The notes under the pieces: model-generated
Told to the model about the DNA's origin: nothing
Seen by the model: only the letters and a program-made list of their open reading frames with translations
Database searches by the model: none
Shown: piece after piece, positions 1-12,121 of the stretch
Numbering within the stretch: position 1 is the first letter of the stretch
Layout: each line of letters opens with the position of its first letter
Position numbers and translations under genes: made by a program
Assembly: GCA_958298945.1 (NCBI GenBank)
Contig: OY282605.1
Location: forward strand, 36,062,811 to 36,126,810
Length of the DNA stretch: 64,000 nucleotides
DNA from: Atherix ibis
Lineage: Eukaryota > Arthropoda > Insecta > Diptera > Athericidae
Direction of reading: 5' to 3'

Positions 1-1458
1 TCAGAGAAATGACTCCTGTATAAAAAGGCGAAAAGATAGTCCTGATAGGATAGTTAAATCAAAAATGTACGCTTTCATTACAGGTGCATGGGGGAGTATT
101 GTGCATAGCTGGAAACCAACATGATAAACACTAGAATGGGTGGGTTCTGGTCAATGATGACATTTAATTCAATTCGATTTCAAGCTAGAGAATATCTACA
201 AAATTAATTTTATTGTTAGTTATATTATTTTTTTCTGTTTTTTTTCCTCTGATTAAATTACAAAAATTACATCAATATTCGAGCAATTTCACTTTATGGT
301 AATTTCTCTTTTGAGTTTTATAATTGCTTTCCTGTGCTAACCAATACTTCGGTATGCTCGTCATATCATCATCTCCCCATTCTGCTAATATCTCCAACAT
401 TTATGTTCGTTGACACTTGAAACTTGTTACACTAACTAAATGAACGTTTTTTTTTCTTCTTCGCATCAGTTTCTGTTTAATTGAATTTTATTGCGTACCG
501 TGATTTATCGTTGCAAATATGCTTTTCTGTACAGTTGGAAATTTTCATTTGAATCCATATCCTGGGGGAAATTTCCATAAATTAAATTTCATCTTTTCTA
601 ATATATACAAATAAACACTCACAGTTTTTAATATATGCACGTAGGAGGTATTAAGGTAAATATTGATGTTGGTACATGCATAAGTGGAGGAAAGCTATTA
701 ATAAGAATTCAGTAGACAGTGAATCATTGTACAAGTGTCTATGGCTGAGTATCTTACTATCCAATCATGGCAGATGAGAGTATAGAAATTTTATAGATAT
801 TATAAAATGTGAAGATATACTCGAACAGGTATAAGCGGTCCTTCTAGACCAAATTAAGAGTACAAAATATCCATGACGTTCTCCAGACATAAAGAAACCT
901 TCTGAATATTCTATAATTGTAACAGGAAAAAAACCGATTTTCAGGTGTTTTATCGTTTTTAGCAATTCTCTTTTTAAAAATTCTATAAAATTTTCCAAAA
1001 CAAAAATAAATCATTATTTAATAAATTTTTGATAATTTTATCATGTTTTTTTCATAAGAAAAATGGTAAATATTATTTTTTCACTTTATTTTATAATTGC
1101 CCCCAAATTTTTCATACAATTTTTCAATTTTATATTCGAATCCCGTAATTTGGCAGTACTTGAACGTCTGTCTTTAGTGCTAAAGTAATAGTAATACCAT
1201 ACTTGAATTGTAATATGTCATGATCTGTCATTTGGTATAGTAATGGTATAGTTGAATTGCTCTTTACTTGTGCCCAAATGACTTGATTTTGGCGTGGCAC
1301 TAAGAATTTATATTTCAGTACAAGAATTTACTATAAATAATGTTTAAAATGAATTTAAAATCCTATTGCTTTTATGTCGAAAGGAATCAGTAATAATAAA
1401 TATGTTAGTTTTATACTAGCCAAAAATGACGGCGCCAAACGCTTAAAAAATGGCAAAG
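1..1458. other. AT-rich non-coding DNA, no gene recognised
   Basis: The longest open frame here is 77 codons and has no recognisable motif. The sequence is AT-rich with homopolymer runs. I see no gene or transposon terminus before the short direct repeat at 1459. Confidence 0.5.
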
Positions 1459-1522
1459 TTTCTTGACTTTGGCGATCCACCCACCTTTGGTTTCTTGACT
1501 TTGGCGAACCACCCACCTTTGG
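1459..1522. repeat. 32-bp tandem direct repeat, two copies
   Basis: Two adjacent 32-bp units (1459-1490 and 1491-1522) begin TTTCTTGACTTTGGCGA or the same with one changed base, and end CCACCCACCTTTGG. They differ at one position. The near identity implies a recent local duplication. Two copies of a CGCCATCTAT motif lie just downstream (1561 and 1598), so this may sit at the edge of an old DNA transposon. Confidence 0.8.
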
Positions 1523-1729
1523 TGCTACTAAAAAGTTTACTGAAAAAATACTAACATCGCCGCCATCTATTATTTAATTCTCTAGTTTGATAACAGCGCC
1601 ATCTATCAACATTAGTTATAGATAAATAGAATGTTAGGGACAGACCTACAACCCCAATTATTTATATACAATAGATTATAATTTTTTTTTATATTATTAA
1701 ATGAATGCTTTAAGGTTTATTGATGGCAA

Positions 1730-3930
1730 AGATTGTATCCTTAGCTGTTCTGCATTAATCATCATCAGCAACGTGACAACTGGAAGTCTGGCCTAGAATT
1801 ACTGAATCAAACAACACCAAATGTCCCGGTTTAATGCCATGGTTATCCAATTCGACAATCCCCGTATGTCGTTAAGCGTCTAGGCCGCGGAGCTTACTGA
1901 GCTGCATTGTAGCCATAACCAGAAGGTCGTGATAACTATCCACGATCTCATCGTTAAATAGGTTGTGGTGTCTCTTACCCTCATGTAGGGAACCAAAGGT
2001 TTCTTAGAGGATTTGCCTCTTCAATGCAGCTGAGAATTGGCGATTATTTTTGCTGGGAACCCAAGTTTCTTAAAAACACATGAGAATGCCAAACGTCCTT
2101 ACATCACACTACAGTATTTCAGTTAAAAAAAGGCTCAAACCTATTGCGCTTGATTTTCAGGTTGTGGAAACTCTCCGTCATTTCGTAACTAAACAAGCTG
2201 CGCAATCGTCCATCCACATGTAGGGAGCTAAAAATTCTTTTGAAAACTCCCCACTATAACGCAGCTAGGAACTCGCAATGGTGTTTGCTTTGAATCCAAG
2301 CTTCCAAAGAATACATGAGGACAAAGAAGACTTAGTGAAGGCCAGATATTTTAATTTTACGTCGCGGTCTTTTAGTTCAATAATCACAGCGTTTTCTTGA
2401 CGTCTTGGCTGACGCCTTTGCTCTCTGAAAGGCAACGCTTGCCTTACCATCTAGGGCCATAATTTATGTCATCCTAGCCAGAATATTTTTTATCCACACG
2501 GATTAAAAGTTCAGCTTATGCAGCTTACTGAGTTTTGTTTTAGCCACAACCTGGTAACGCTCCATGATCTCAAAGAAGAAGCGGAATCTCAAAGAAGAAG
2601 CCGAATCGTTCACCCTCATGATAGGGGTCAAAGATTCATTTGAGTATCTTCCTCTATAACGCAGCTAAAAATTCGCAATGGTTTTTTATGAGGCTCCAAG
2701 TTTCGGAAGTATACATGACAACGCCAAACCTCCTGCTTTTATACCGTATCTTTTTAGCATCTCTTTAGCGTCCTGGCTGACGCCGTCGCTCCATTGAAGG
2801 CAAGACTTACCTCATTTTCTAGCACCATAAATAATATCACTGTAGACTTTCCAAGCAGGATCTTCCTCGTCCGCATGGATTAAGGGTCCAGGCCACACAG
2901 CTTACAGCTTACTGAGCTGGATTTAGTTAAACCAGAAGGTCATGGTCAGGCTCCATGATTTAGTCCTTAAATAGGCAGTACAATCGTCCACCCTTATATA
3001 GGAGGGCAAAGATTTTTCGAATGTTTTCGGACATAAGGAATGGGATGACTCAGAGAACGCCAGAGTCCTTGATTCATGCCGCTGTCTTCTAGTTCAATTG
3101 TCCTGGGATGTTTTTAGTGTTCTAGCTAAACCGTCGCTCCATTAAAGATAGGACTCTCCAGATAAAAGCTTTCTCATCTACATACATTAAAGGTCTAGTC
3201 CACGCAACCTACTGAGCTTCATTTTAGCCACAATCTGGAGGTTATGGTAGCGCTCCATGACCTCAAATAAGAAACCGAATTGTTCACCCGCATGATAGGG
3301 CTCAAAAATTCATTTGAGAATCTTCCTCTATAACACATCTAAAAATTCGGAATGGTTTTTTACGAGGACCCAAGTCTCAGAAGTATATATGACAACGCCA
3401 AGCCGCGTTTTTTAAACACAAGAATTCCTGCATGTCTTTCGCGTCCTGTCTAACGCCGTCGCGCCATTGAACTTCGTTTTCTAGGGCCATAATTAATGTC
3501 ACTGTAGACTTTCCAAGCAGGATCTTCGTCATTCACGCGGATTAAGGGTCCAGGCCTCACCGTTTTTCAGCTTACTGAGTTGCATTTAGTTAAAACCAGA
3601 AGGTTGTGGTGGATGCCAAAGATTTTTCGCATGTTGTTGTAGAATACATGAGAAATGGGATGACTAAGAGAACGCCAGATGCTTTGATCTCACGCCGCGG
3701 GAATTGAAAAACAGTTTTTAGTGTTCTGGCTAACACCGTCGATCCATTAAAGACAGGACTCTCCAGATAAAAGCTTTCTCATCCACACACGCAACCTACC
3801 GAGCTTGATTTTAGCCCACAACCAAACGGCCGTGCAAGCACTCCATGAATCGTCCATCCTCATGAAGGTAGCCAAACTCTCTGTATGAGCCCAATAATAA
3901 TAAGTCTTATCTCTGAAACCGGCACTCCTG
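1730..3930 (-). repeat. Degenerate tandem array derived from a LINE ORF2 C-terminus
   Basis: On the minus strand the same degenerate peptide pattern recurs about six times: ...YTSETWVL..., then a segment like GSLHEGKRHHNLFNDEI, then a segment like KMKLSRLRGLDL. This resembles the C-terminal tail of RTE-like non-LTR retrotransposon polymerases (family pattern YGSETW, RRIFGP, RYNxEL, KxxRLRWAGHVVRM). At the DNA level 2600-2730 matches 3274-3400 closely, and a second unit type at about 3040 recurs at about 3655, giving a higher-order period of roughly 620-670 bp. Every copy has stops and frameshifts, so nothing is expressed as protein. The GC content is visibly higher than the flanks. The family assignment is inferred from motif pattern only. 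Confidence 0.55.
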
Positions 3931-6908
3931 CCATGAACTTTCTTTTACCTTAATTAATTTAATGCCCAAGATTTTTTTAACACCAACTCAAGATCTTACA
4001 AATAAAAAACCTTTCATATTGCTAATTTTCGATTTTCATATTGAATATTAAATAACCAAAATTCATATCTTTTTTTAATTCTGTTTACATATTATGAAAA
4101 AGTTTTAATTATATTTTATTATTTGAAAAGAAGAAGAAGAAAAATCAAATTTAATGCAATTCTTAAAATGCTTAGTTAACTTGAACGAGTAAATATCTAT
4201 AAATACGTTAAATAAAGTAAATAAAACCAAAAGAAAAAAGAAGCAAATCAGATAATTCCAATCAGAAAAGATGAAATTAGATACATTAATTGAAGATAAT
4301 AAATAAAAGTAAATGAAATTTATGTTGTTGTTTTTTTATTATTTTTAACAAATCATTAACAAAGTATCGCCTCACAGATAAATTTCAAATAATCTTGACT
4401 TCATTGCCATAGATCTCATTATATATTTAACATAACCTTAGGCTATATAAAGCATGTAATTAAGATAAAATTTAAAGAAAACAAAAAAAAAAATTATAAA
4501 TTATCAACGTGTTAAAAGTTTTAAATTGAGAACATCCTTTAACAACAAGAATAAACGGATTTTTTTCCTATAAGCTTTCTTGATATAAAAAGTACTTACT
4601 TGAAAATGTAATACTTAAAAAGCTTTTATAGAATTTCATTTAATTTCTATTGCGAATATATTTTTCAACAAGATCTAATTATGTTAGATGTATAGCTAAA
4701 AGTAATTAAAAGTTAAAAATGACTTCTTTATTTACTTTGAAGGTAATTTACGAGAGCAGATAAGACGGTGCTATATTCAAATTCAAAATATTGTAATTTG
4801 ATTAGCTTTCGAATTTTCTAATGACAGGTAATTCTATTTATCGAAAGAACGAACAAATTATACTAAATTAAGTATTATTTTTTGTTTTGTTTTAATTAGA
4901 TCGTTGTTAAATAATATGCTTGATAGAAATATTCTTGATTAACGTGGGCGGTAGTAAATATTTCGAATAAAATTTAAGCTATTTTGAAATTCTCCACTCG
5001 GCATAACAACGAACAAGTTACTTGTCATGAAAACAAAAACCTTCAAATCAAAGTTGATGTATGAATAAAATTTAAAGTTGGAGTTTGAGTTGTAGTTGAA
5101 GTTGAACTAAAGTAAGTGATTGCTGTACATAATTGTGGAGTCAAAAACTTTGGTTTGGTCAGATAATTTTGCATTACACTGCTCACTATTGAATATTATG
5201 GAAACCGGAAGAAAGCAAACGAGTTGAATGGAATGGTATCAAACTAACGATTTAATTCAGCGAAACACTTCAGAGGCATCAATCTTCGTTACGGAAATCC
5301 CCGGCAAAATAGAAAATGTTCAAACATCCTTTTATCCATGCATTGTGCTCGCTAGTAAACTACGACTAGATAGACATGTTACTCGTATATGAGCTTATTA
5401 TCGCGACCGATTCATTTCTATTCGTTCCGTTGAACTTTGAGCTGATACCAAATTGGATAGTAATACTGAATAGTTTATTTTTGTTCTGTTTTATTTTATT
5501 TTTTAAAATTCATTGGTCACCCACAGGAAATGCATGCAATCGAGAGTGTTTCATTGGGGTGCTGGCTAGTCTGATGCAGCTGTTTCAGCAACCGAATTCT
5601 TCGTTGTGGTTGTCTAGAATTCTGATGTTATGCATTGTGTATCCCCGACCACAGATACAAGTGGTCAATTAATCAATTTCAAGCTTTAACAGATCAAGCT
5701 TTACCTCTTGTTATCCACTTCTTGCGATAGAAGATTCTTAACGAACATGTCCGTTCAGATAACATCCACCGAAGATAAACGAAATGCTCATATCGTTGTT
5801 TATGTTATATTTCGAGTAGCTGATAAATAAGATACTCATATTATAGAAATCCGATTTAGCCGCCAATCAATAGTATGCGAATTGGTTTATTCTCTACACT
5901 TTTCATGGAAGCATAAGCATACGTCGATGGTATTGATAGCTAACTTACTTTTCACCAATGTTAGATCACTCAATCCATTCCAAGGCTGCTCCTGTAAAGA
6001 GTAGAAAATTAATCAACAATACATATTTTTAGTAAATATTATATATGTGTACGAATTCAAAAAATTTTACTACAATAAAATATATCGAAAAGCACTCTGC
6101 ATGAAAAGAGGATGGTGTAAATAATCAATCTTATTCTAAATGGAACATTAAACCGGAGCTTTTATATTCTCCGATAACCACCAAAGACCGCAACAATATT
6201 TCCAACCACTCTCATTTTATTATATATACACACCTTCTTATTGTACCTTCTCCTTCTTCTTGTTAGAGAGGAAGGATTATAGAGAAGATTTTCCATAAAA
6301 GTTTTCTTACGAATGAAAGTTTCTTTTGGTTGCCAGAGAAAACTTCGCAACTTTCTATGAACAATTGATGTATCCAATGTATGTAATGTGTTTTTACGGT
6401 TTGAAAAAGGAAAACCAGCCAAAAAGAACAAAAAAATAGTTAACTGATTCTTTCCGTAGATTGAAAATAGATAAACAGTACTTCTGTTTGTATTCGAAAT
6501 GGAAATTGGTAGTCCTTTTTTGAACATTTTACGAAAATCCAATCAGTAAAATGTATTGAAACGCGTTACGTGTGCGATGGCAAAGCTTAGACATGTAGAG
6601 TACGATAATTTTCAACCTCTGCATATGGAATTCCAACTAAATTTGAATAAAACCCAGGTAACCTATCATTCTGAGATACTTGCCAGATAGTAGATATTCC
6701 AAACTACAAGGACGATAAATGACTACCATCCAAGCGTAGGGTAAGGCGCTTCTAATGGTTTCTCGGATAAATCCAAAATCTTGTTTCTTCAACGACATGT
6801 ACATGGGTCGATGAACAGGTCATTTATGCAATTGCCAGAATCATGTTGAGGCCTAACCCTTTTGCTGTGATACTGATAAAAATGTCAACTGTATCCATCC
6901 GAACTTGG
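3931..6908. other. Non-coding AT-rich DNA, nothing recognised
   Basis: 3931-5200 is low-complexity AT-rich sequence. 5200-6900 is more complex, with open frames of 98 and 126 codons (5376-5672 +, 6162-6542 -), but neither shows a domain, a signal peptide that makes sense, or splice context. I assign no gene. Confidence 0.45.
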
Positions 6909-7190
6909 TTAGATGAATATCTCGAAATTTTCTAAACATGTGTCCATCGAACTATTAACGTAGGTTGAATATATACCTCCACCATCAGATTCGATATTCT
7001 CGAAATTATATGGTCTGCTGAAATCCACTTTACACCACATGACATCCGATCTAAGGTTAATATTTATCCCTTTCCATACTTGTATTTCGAAATAGATACG
7101 GTCTTCTCTATATTCTGATGAACTACCCCATCTTTTGTCACAATATCGGCTTTGATTAAAATTGGAAAATTCCATAAATTCATCGTACAA
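6909..7190 (-). CDS. Unrecognised ORF of about 93 codons, possible exon or relic
   Basis: The translation is unusually protein-like for this AT-rich DNA. It has mixed composition, two tryptophans in short succession (QVWKGININLRSDVMWCKVD) and acidic and aromatic residues rather than the runs of F, K and N seen in spurious frames. There is no good ATG: the frame is open from a TTG. I do not recognise a family. It could be an exon, a fragment of an unfamiliar transposon, or chance. Confidence 0.15.
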   Translation of the reverse strand: MYDEFMEFSNFNQSRYCDKRWGSSSEYREDRIYFEIQVWKGININLRSDVMWCKVDFSRPYNFENIESDGGGIYSTYVNSSMDTCLENFEIFI

Positions 7191-7496
7191 AATTTCTTAT
7201 GATCAATATTTTTGACTTTGTACACTAAATTAACTTTCTTCCTTGTTCAGTTTATTTGAAATTTCACATCAATTCAATTTAATATATTTCAGTTTTAATA
7301 AATAATAACAAAAATGATACCATAAACTAGAGGAAAATTTGAAATTTATTAGAAAATAATATATTGATGGTTAGAACGTGTACAATATTTATGTTTTTTT
7401 ACTATAGACCATTTACTTTTATGATATCTTTTCTAAAATAATAATAAATACTCGTATTTTACAAGAGTATAAAGAAAATCTTTTCTAATAATGTAC

Positions 7497-7535
7497 ATAC
7501 ACTTTCGGTCAAAAGTTTGAGATCAACGTTAAACG
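7497..7535 (+). mobile_element. Possible Tc1-type terminal repeat remnant
   Basis: A TA followed by a sequence containing GGTCAAAAGTTTGAGA resembles the outer terminal inverted repeat of many Tc1-like elements. No transposase or matching opposite end is seen nearby, so this is at best a solo end. It rests on motif resemblance only. Confidence 0.3.
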
Positions 7536-7847
7536 ATTTTATTTATTTTTTTTCAAATAAAATATTAATTTTTGTAAAAATTTAGTGCCTATCAAATATT
7601 TAAGCATTCTTTATGCTTTTATAAAAAATAGTTTTTGATAGACTTTTGGAAAAAAATTAACGAATGAACTTATATTTTCCTTAAAATCTGGTAATAGTGG
7701 TAGATTCGTTTAGCTCAGAATTCATCGTTTCTTCAATAATTTAACAATTAAATTTGATTACCTTTTTCTAACCTAATTTTTTCCTTCATTTAGTTCAGGT
7801 TTTATTGCATGTCATAATAAAAAGAATATGTAATCGAAAATTATTGG

Positions 7848-9113
7848 TCCGGGAGAGGTATAAGCTGTTTGTACATAGATGGCGTAAGTGAACGTATTAA
7901 GCTACTATGGGGAAGTCATACTTTTTTTTATAAGTTTGACATCTGTCAACATTAATCAGTGCATATTGTCAGCAATTTCCTACAACAACATACATTTTTC
8001 CTTTGGTAATCATGTCTAGTTTTGTGCCAGAAAAAGAGCATATGCGGAAAGATTTGCTTTTCTGCTTCAGTTTGAAGAAATCGGCTGCCGAATCGCATCT
8101 AATACTTATGGAGGCCTATGTTGACAATGCTTTATCGGAAAGAACGTGCCGAGATTGGTTTCGTCGGTTCAAAGACGGTAGGTTTGACTTGTGGGACAAG
8201 AAGCGTGAAAATCGGCCTAGGTAGGTTGAGGACCATCAATTGCAGGCTCGTTTGGACGAAGACGATACCCAATCACAAAAAATGCCTACGGAGCATTTGG
8301 GTGTAACTCAACCAGCCCTCTCATTCGTCTGCGTACCATGGGGAAGATTGAAAAGATCGGAAAATGGGTGCCGCATGAATTGAACGATAGGCAGATGGAG
8401 CGGCGCCAAAACAGATGCGAAATATTGCTCGCCAGACAAAAAAGAAAGTCTTTCCTGCATCGGATTGTGACAAGCGATGGAAAGTGGATATATTTCGAGA
8501 ATCCTGAACGTAAGAAATCATGGCTTGATCTTCCCCAAGACCAAATCTTCTTCCCCAAGACCAAATCGCTTCGGACGGAAGACGATGCTGTACGTTTGGT
8601 GGGATCAGCAGGGTATCGTCTACTATCAGATGTTGAAACCTGGTAAAACTGTTAATGCCCACTGCTACCACAAGTAACTAATCAAATTTCACCGTGATCT
8701 GCGTAAAAAAAATGACGGATTATCAACAAAGACATGACAAGCTGATTTTCCTCCACGACAACGCACCATCGCACACGTCAAAAATGGTCCGAAACTACTT
8801 GGAGACACTCAACTGGGAGGTGCTACTCCACCCCGCTTATTCATTAGACCCGACCCCTTCCGACCCCTTCCGTCTTCGTCGATGGGCCACGCGCTCGCTG
8901 AGCAGCGCTTCGATTCTTACGAAGACGTCCGAAAATGGCTTAATGAGTGGTTTGCCTCGAAAGAGAAGGATTTTTTTTAGCGTTGTATCCACAAATTGCC
9001 CAAGAGATGGGAAAAATGCCTAGCTAGCGAGGGTAAGTACTTTGAATAAATTTGTTTTTGCTTTCTATGAAAAAAACGTGTTTTTTGACTAAAAAACTGC
9101 GGATTTAGGCTTA
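7848..9113 (+). mobile_element. Mos1-like mariner, decayed copy
   Basis: The left end contains GGTATAAGC and the right end, read inverted, contains GGTGTATAAGC, a degraded pair of terminal inverted repeats of the Mos1 type. The roughly 1.27-kb length fits a mariner. A TAGATGGCG motif lies just inside the left end (7876). The internal gene is broken (see the pseudogene entry), so this copy cannot move by itself. Exact borders are uncertain by several bases because the left repeat is eroded. Confidence 0.75.
8012..9049 (+). pseudogene. Mos1-like mariner transposase pseudogene
   Basis: The reading begins with MSSFVPEKEHMRKDLL and ends with a readable WEKCLASEGKYFE, the expected N- and C-termini of a Mos1-type DD34D transposase (about 345 residues). 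In between are the family motifs RTCRDWFRRFK, WVPHELNDRQMERR, KSFLHRIVT and FLHDNAPSHT, the last carrying the second catalytic Asp. The first catalytic block reads TSDGKW where TGDEKW is usual. The frame is interrupted by a TAG at 8222 and several frameshifts, and a 20-bp unit is duplicated in tandem at 8531-8567. The C-terminal third is badly scrambled. The protein is not functional. Confidence 0.85.
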
Positions 9114-9769
9114 TACACCAGGTAGTTGTCAACATTTTAATAATTTTTAATTCCTAATTAGTTTTTTTAAGTTAATACATTAATTATGTTAAAATAAAAA
9201 GAAATTACTTATTAACATTTCGTCTACGAGCAGGAATTCTCATAATCTAAACAAGCTATTGTAGCTCATATAAAAGTTTCGGATTTATTGATCTTCAGCA
9301 ATAAAAAAAATCACATGGACTTTGATCAGGTAAAATGTGTGACTGGGGAACCATAGGAATCCCTTTTTTAGCCAAATACTCGTTAACAGTCGTTGTCTGC
9401 AATCTAATGCAAAAAAAAAACTATTTTTGAGATTCTCGCATCAGCTTAAATGTTAATCGATGATATAACCTCACTTATTCGACATTTTTATCATTTTACG
9501 ATGCCCCTGAGCAAAATTCACCTTTGACTCATTTTTAGCCCTCCCAAATGGATTCATGACACCGGAAAATTTGTACTTTTCTTAAGGAGAATTTCCCATA
9601 GGCTAGTTGCAACTTTTCGTAAGCCACAGTCGCAGATTCAGCAAGCTTAACACAAAATTTTAAGACTTCAAATTTTGGTGTTTTCATTTTTCGTGACGAA
9701 CTACAAAAACACATCTTCACTTATCATGCTCTGAGGTCACGTGGTTACCGGATAAGGTTGAAACTTGTT
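9114..9769. other. Non-coding spacer, nothing recognised
   Basis: AT-rich sequence between a mariner and a LINE fragment. No gene-like frame or repeat stands out. Confidence 0.4.
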
Positions 9770-10185
9770 CGGCACATCTGTAGGGGATTAACGAACAAGT
9801 TTTGTGCAAGATTGCTCTCAGTGCCCCCAGTCCACAATAATCTCGTATATGTCTCTAACAATAGATGGAATTTTCATATCGTCAGCGTAAGGTAGAATTT
9901 TGAACAATTTAATGAGTTTAACAATTTCGTCAATGGTAAGAATAAACAATAATGGACCTTGATGACTACCTGGTGGAGTGCTTGGTAGAACTGAAATATC
10001 CCTTCATATTGACTTAGGCAAGCATACTTTGTGAGTTTGGTCAGTTAGATAAGATTAAACTTCATTAAATAATAATAGCGGAAAGCCTTTGCAAAATAAC
10101 GCTTTGCTGAAGTCTGCATAAAGTCGAAAATCAGTTTGCATACTATTTAAGAAGATAGCTCTGTAAGACGAATTTGGCAAAATGG
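9770..10185 (-). pseudogene. Non-LTR reverse transcriptase fragment
   Basis: On the minus strand a degenerate frame gives, in the correct order, the reverse transcriptase blocks LYADFSKAL (normally TDFSKAFD), SYLTDQTHKVCL, PPGSHQGPLLFIL (normally GVPQGSHLGPLLF) and KILPYADDMKI (the catalytic YADD box). Stops separate the blocks. This is a short internal RT fragment of a LINE; the clade cannot be fixed from it. No element ends are visible. Confidence 0.75.
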
Positions 10186-10579
10186 CATTTTTACAGGATA
10201 CCAGTTTTCGTAGTCAGTTTTGATGATTAAAATGCGGTGTACTGTTATTAATGAATCCATGAATAAAATTGTAATGCTTTAGACTTGACAGCTACAAAAA
10301 AAAATGTTTGTTTTGACAGATTATTTGAAAGTTGAACAAAAAAACCAACAGATGGCTCCCCCTATACAACATTATTAGAAGTAAAATCTAGCAAGTTAGT
10401 TCACATCGATCTAGATAGATTTGGAAAATTAAGCACTTATACGGTTAAATAAGCTGCAAACAAATTTTAACTCAAAAAATTCAGGCATCCAATAATTTGA
10501 TTCAAAAAATTCAGACATCCAAGATAATTTTGAAGCAGACTACTCTTAATTACGAGTATATAATTTCTATTGACCTTTT

Positions 10580-10660
10580 TATGCACAGGTTAGCTAGGAA
10601 ATTTACCACCTAGAAAGGATTTGCCATTTTTGGTGGTAATTTCCTATCTCACATGTGTAT
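10580..10660. repeat. Imperfect foldback of about 80 bp
   Basis: The sequence containing TAGGAAATTTACCACC is followed after about 22 bases by GGTGGTAATTTCCTA, and the complementarity extends imperfectly outwards to about 30 bp per arm (ATGCACAGG against CACATGTGTAT). It could be a miniature foldback element or a stem-forming relic. No protein or target duplication is seen. Confidence 0.6.
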
Positions 10661-10839
10661 AATTATACAATATAAATTTTTTTTCAGTAATTAAATAAAT
10701 CAAAAATACACTGGCTATAGCTAGAAATAAAAAAAAATTGAAATTAATTTTTTTATGAAAAACCAAAGAATACTACCAAAGTCAAGTGTTTACTCACAAC
10801 GAATAACACTGAGCGCTAGCCCAATTTTCACTTTTATTA

Positions 10840-12121
10840 GGTGTAGTAAAAAGTAGTCCATTATTTTGCCAATAGATGGCTTTAGGAGTCTGTATCTCCC
10901 GTTTTAAAAGTGCGATCGCGTTGCACTAGATGGCGTTAGAAATATAAGATTTTGTACTAAAAAAGCTTCTCAAACAGTTTTGTGATTACTTGACTCAATA
11001 TTTTTTTATCACGCATCAAAGATGGACACCAACAAAGAGAAAATACGCCATATTTTATAGTTTTCCTTCGATAAAGGCGAAAACGCAAGCCAGGCAGCTG
11101 AAAATGTGAATAGTGTTTATGGTCATGATACTGTAACAGTCAATCATGCGCAATTTTGATTTCGTCGATGCCGTTCCGGTAATTTTGATGTCAAAGATGC
11201 ACCAAGCTCTGGAAGGCCAATTGTCGAAAATGTCGATAAAATAATGGAAATCGTCGAGTCCGACCGTCACGTAAGCACTGTTTCGATTGCCCAGGAGCTA
11301 AAAATTTTACAAAAAACCGTTTAGAACCACTTAAATAAGGCTGGATACAAAAAGAAGCTCGATGTATGGGTGCCACACGAGTTATCGCAAAAAAATCTCA
11401 TGGACCGAATTTCCATCTGCGAATCGCTGCTGAATCGCCACAATATCGATCCATTTCTGAAGCGGATGGTTACTGGTGATGAAAAATGGGTCACTTACGA
11501 CAACGTCAAGCGACAACGGTCGTGGTCAAATCGCGGTCACCCGGCGCAAACGGTGGTCAAGCCAGGATTGACAGCCAGGAAGGTTTTGCTGTGTGTATGG
11601 TGGGACTGGCAGGGAATCATCTACTATGAGCTGCTCCCCTACGGCCGAACTCTTAATTCGGACCTATACTGTCAACAATTGGACCGTCTAAAAGAAGCAA
11701 TCGCCAGGAAGCGGCCAGCTTTGGCCAATAGGAGAGGAATTGTGTTCCATCAGGACAACGCCAGGCCGCATACATCGATAGTGACTCGCCAGAAGTTTCG
11801 GGACCTTGGTTGGGATGTTCTTATGCATCCACCTTATAGTCCGGACCTGCCACCAAGTGATTACCACCTCTTCCTGTCTATGGCGAATGGTTTTGCAGGT
11901 GAAAAATTCGCCTCAAGAGAAGGTTGTGAAAATCGCCTGTCCCAGTTTTTTGCCAATAGGGACGAGGGTTTCTATGACAGAGGCATTATGAAATTACCTC
12001 CAAAATGGCAACAAGTTATCGAACAAAACGGTGCATATTTGACATAAATCGTATCAGTCTATCTATGCTAAATAAAACCTTCAATTTAATGCAAAAATAA
12101 TGGATTTCTTTTTACTACACC
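10840..12121 (+). mobile_element. Mariner family B, copy 1 (near complete)
   Basis: Terminal inverted repeats begin GGTGTAGTAAAAAG at both ends and continue imperfectly for about 30 bp, including TCCATTATTTT. TA-rich flanks are present. The length is about 1.28 kb. It carries a single transposase gene with three in-frame stops. Two other copies of this family are present at 31235-32454 and 40196-41426. TAGATGGC motifs sit inside the left end at 10873 and 10927. Confidence 0.9.
11022..12047 (+). pseudogene. Mariner family B transposase, three nonsense mutations only
   Basis: One continuous frame runs from ATG 11022 to the stop ending at 12047, equal to 341 residues, the normal mariner length. 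It is interrupted only by stops at 11058 (TAG), 11157 (TGA) and 11322 (TAG), the last two where tryptophan is expected. The N-terminal helix-turn-helix region ends in ...HLNKAGYKKK. The catalytic core shows VTGDEKWV, HQDNARPHT and SPDLPPSDYHLF, the DD34D triad. The linker motif WVPHEL is present. Absence of indels suggests it died by point mutation fairly recently. The subfamily is probably mellifera-like, inferred from the N-terminal pattern. Confidence 0.9.
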
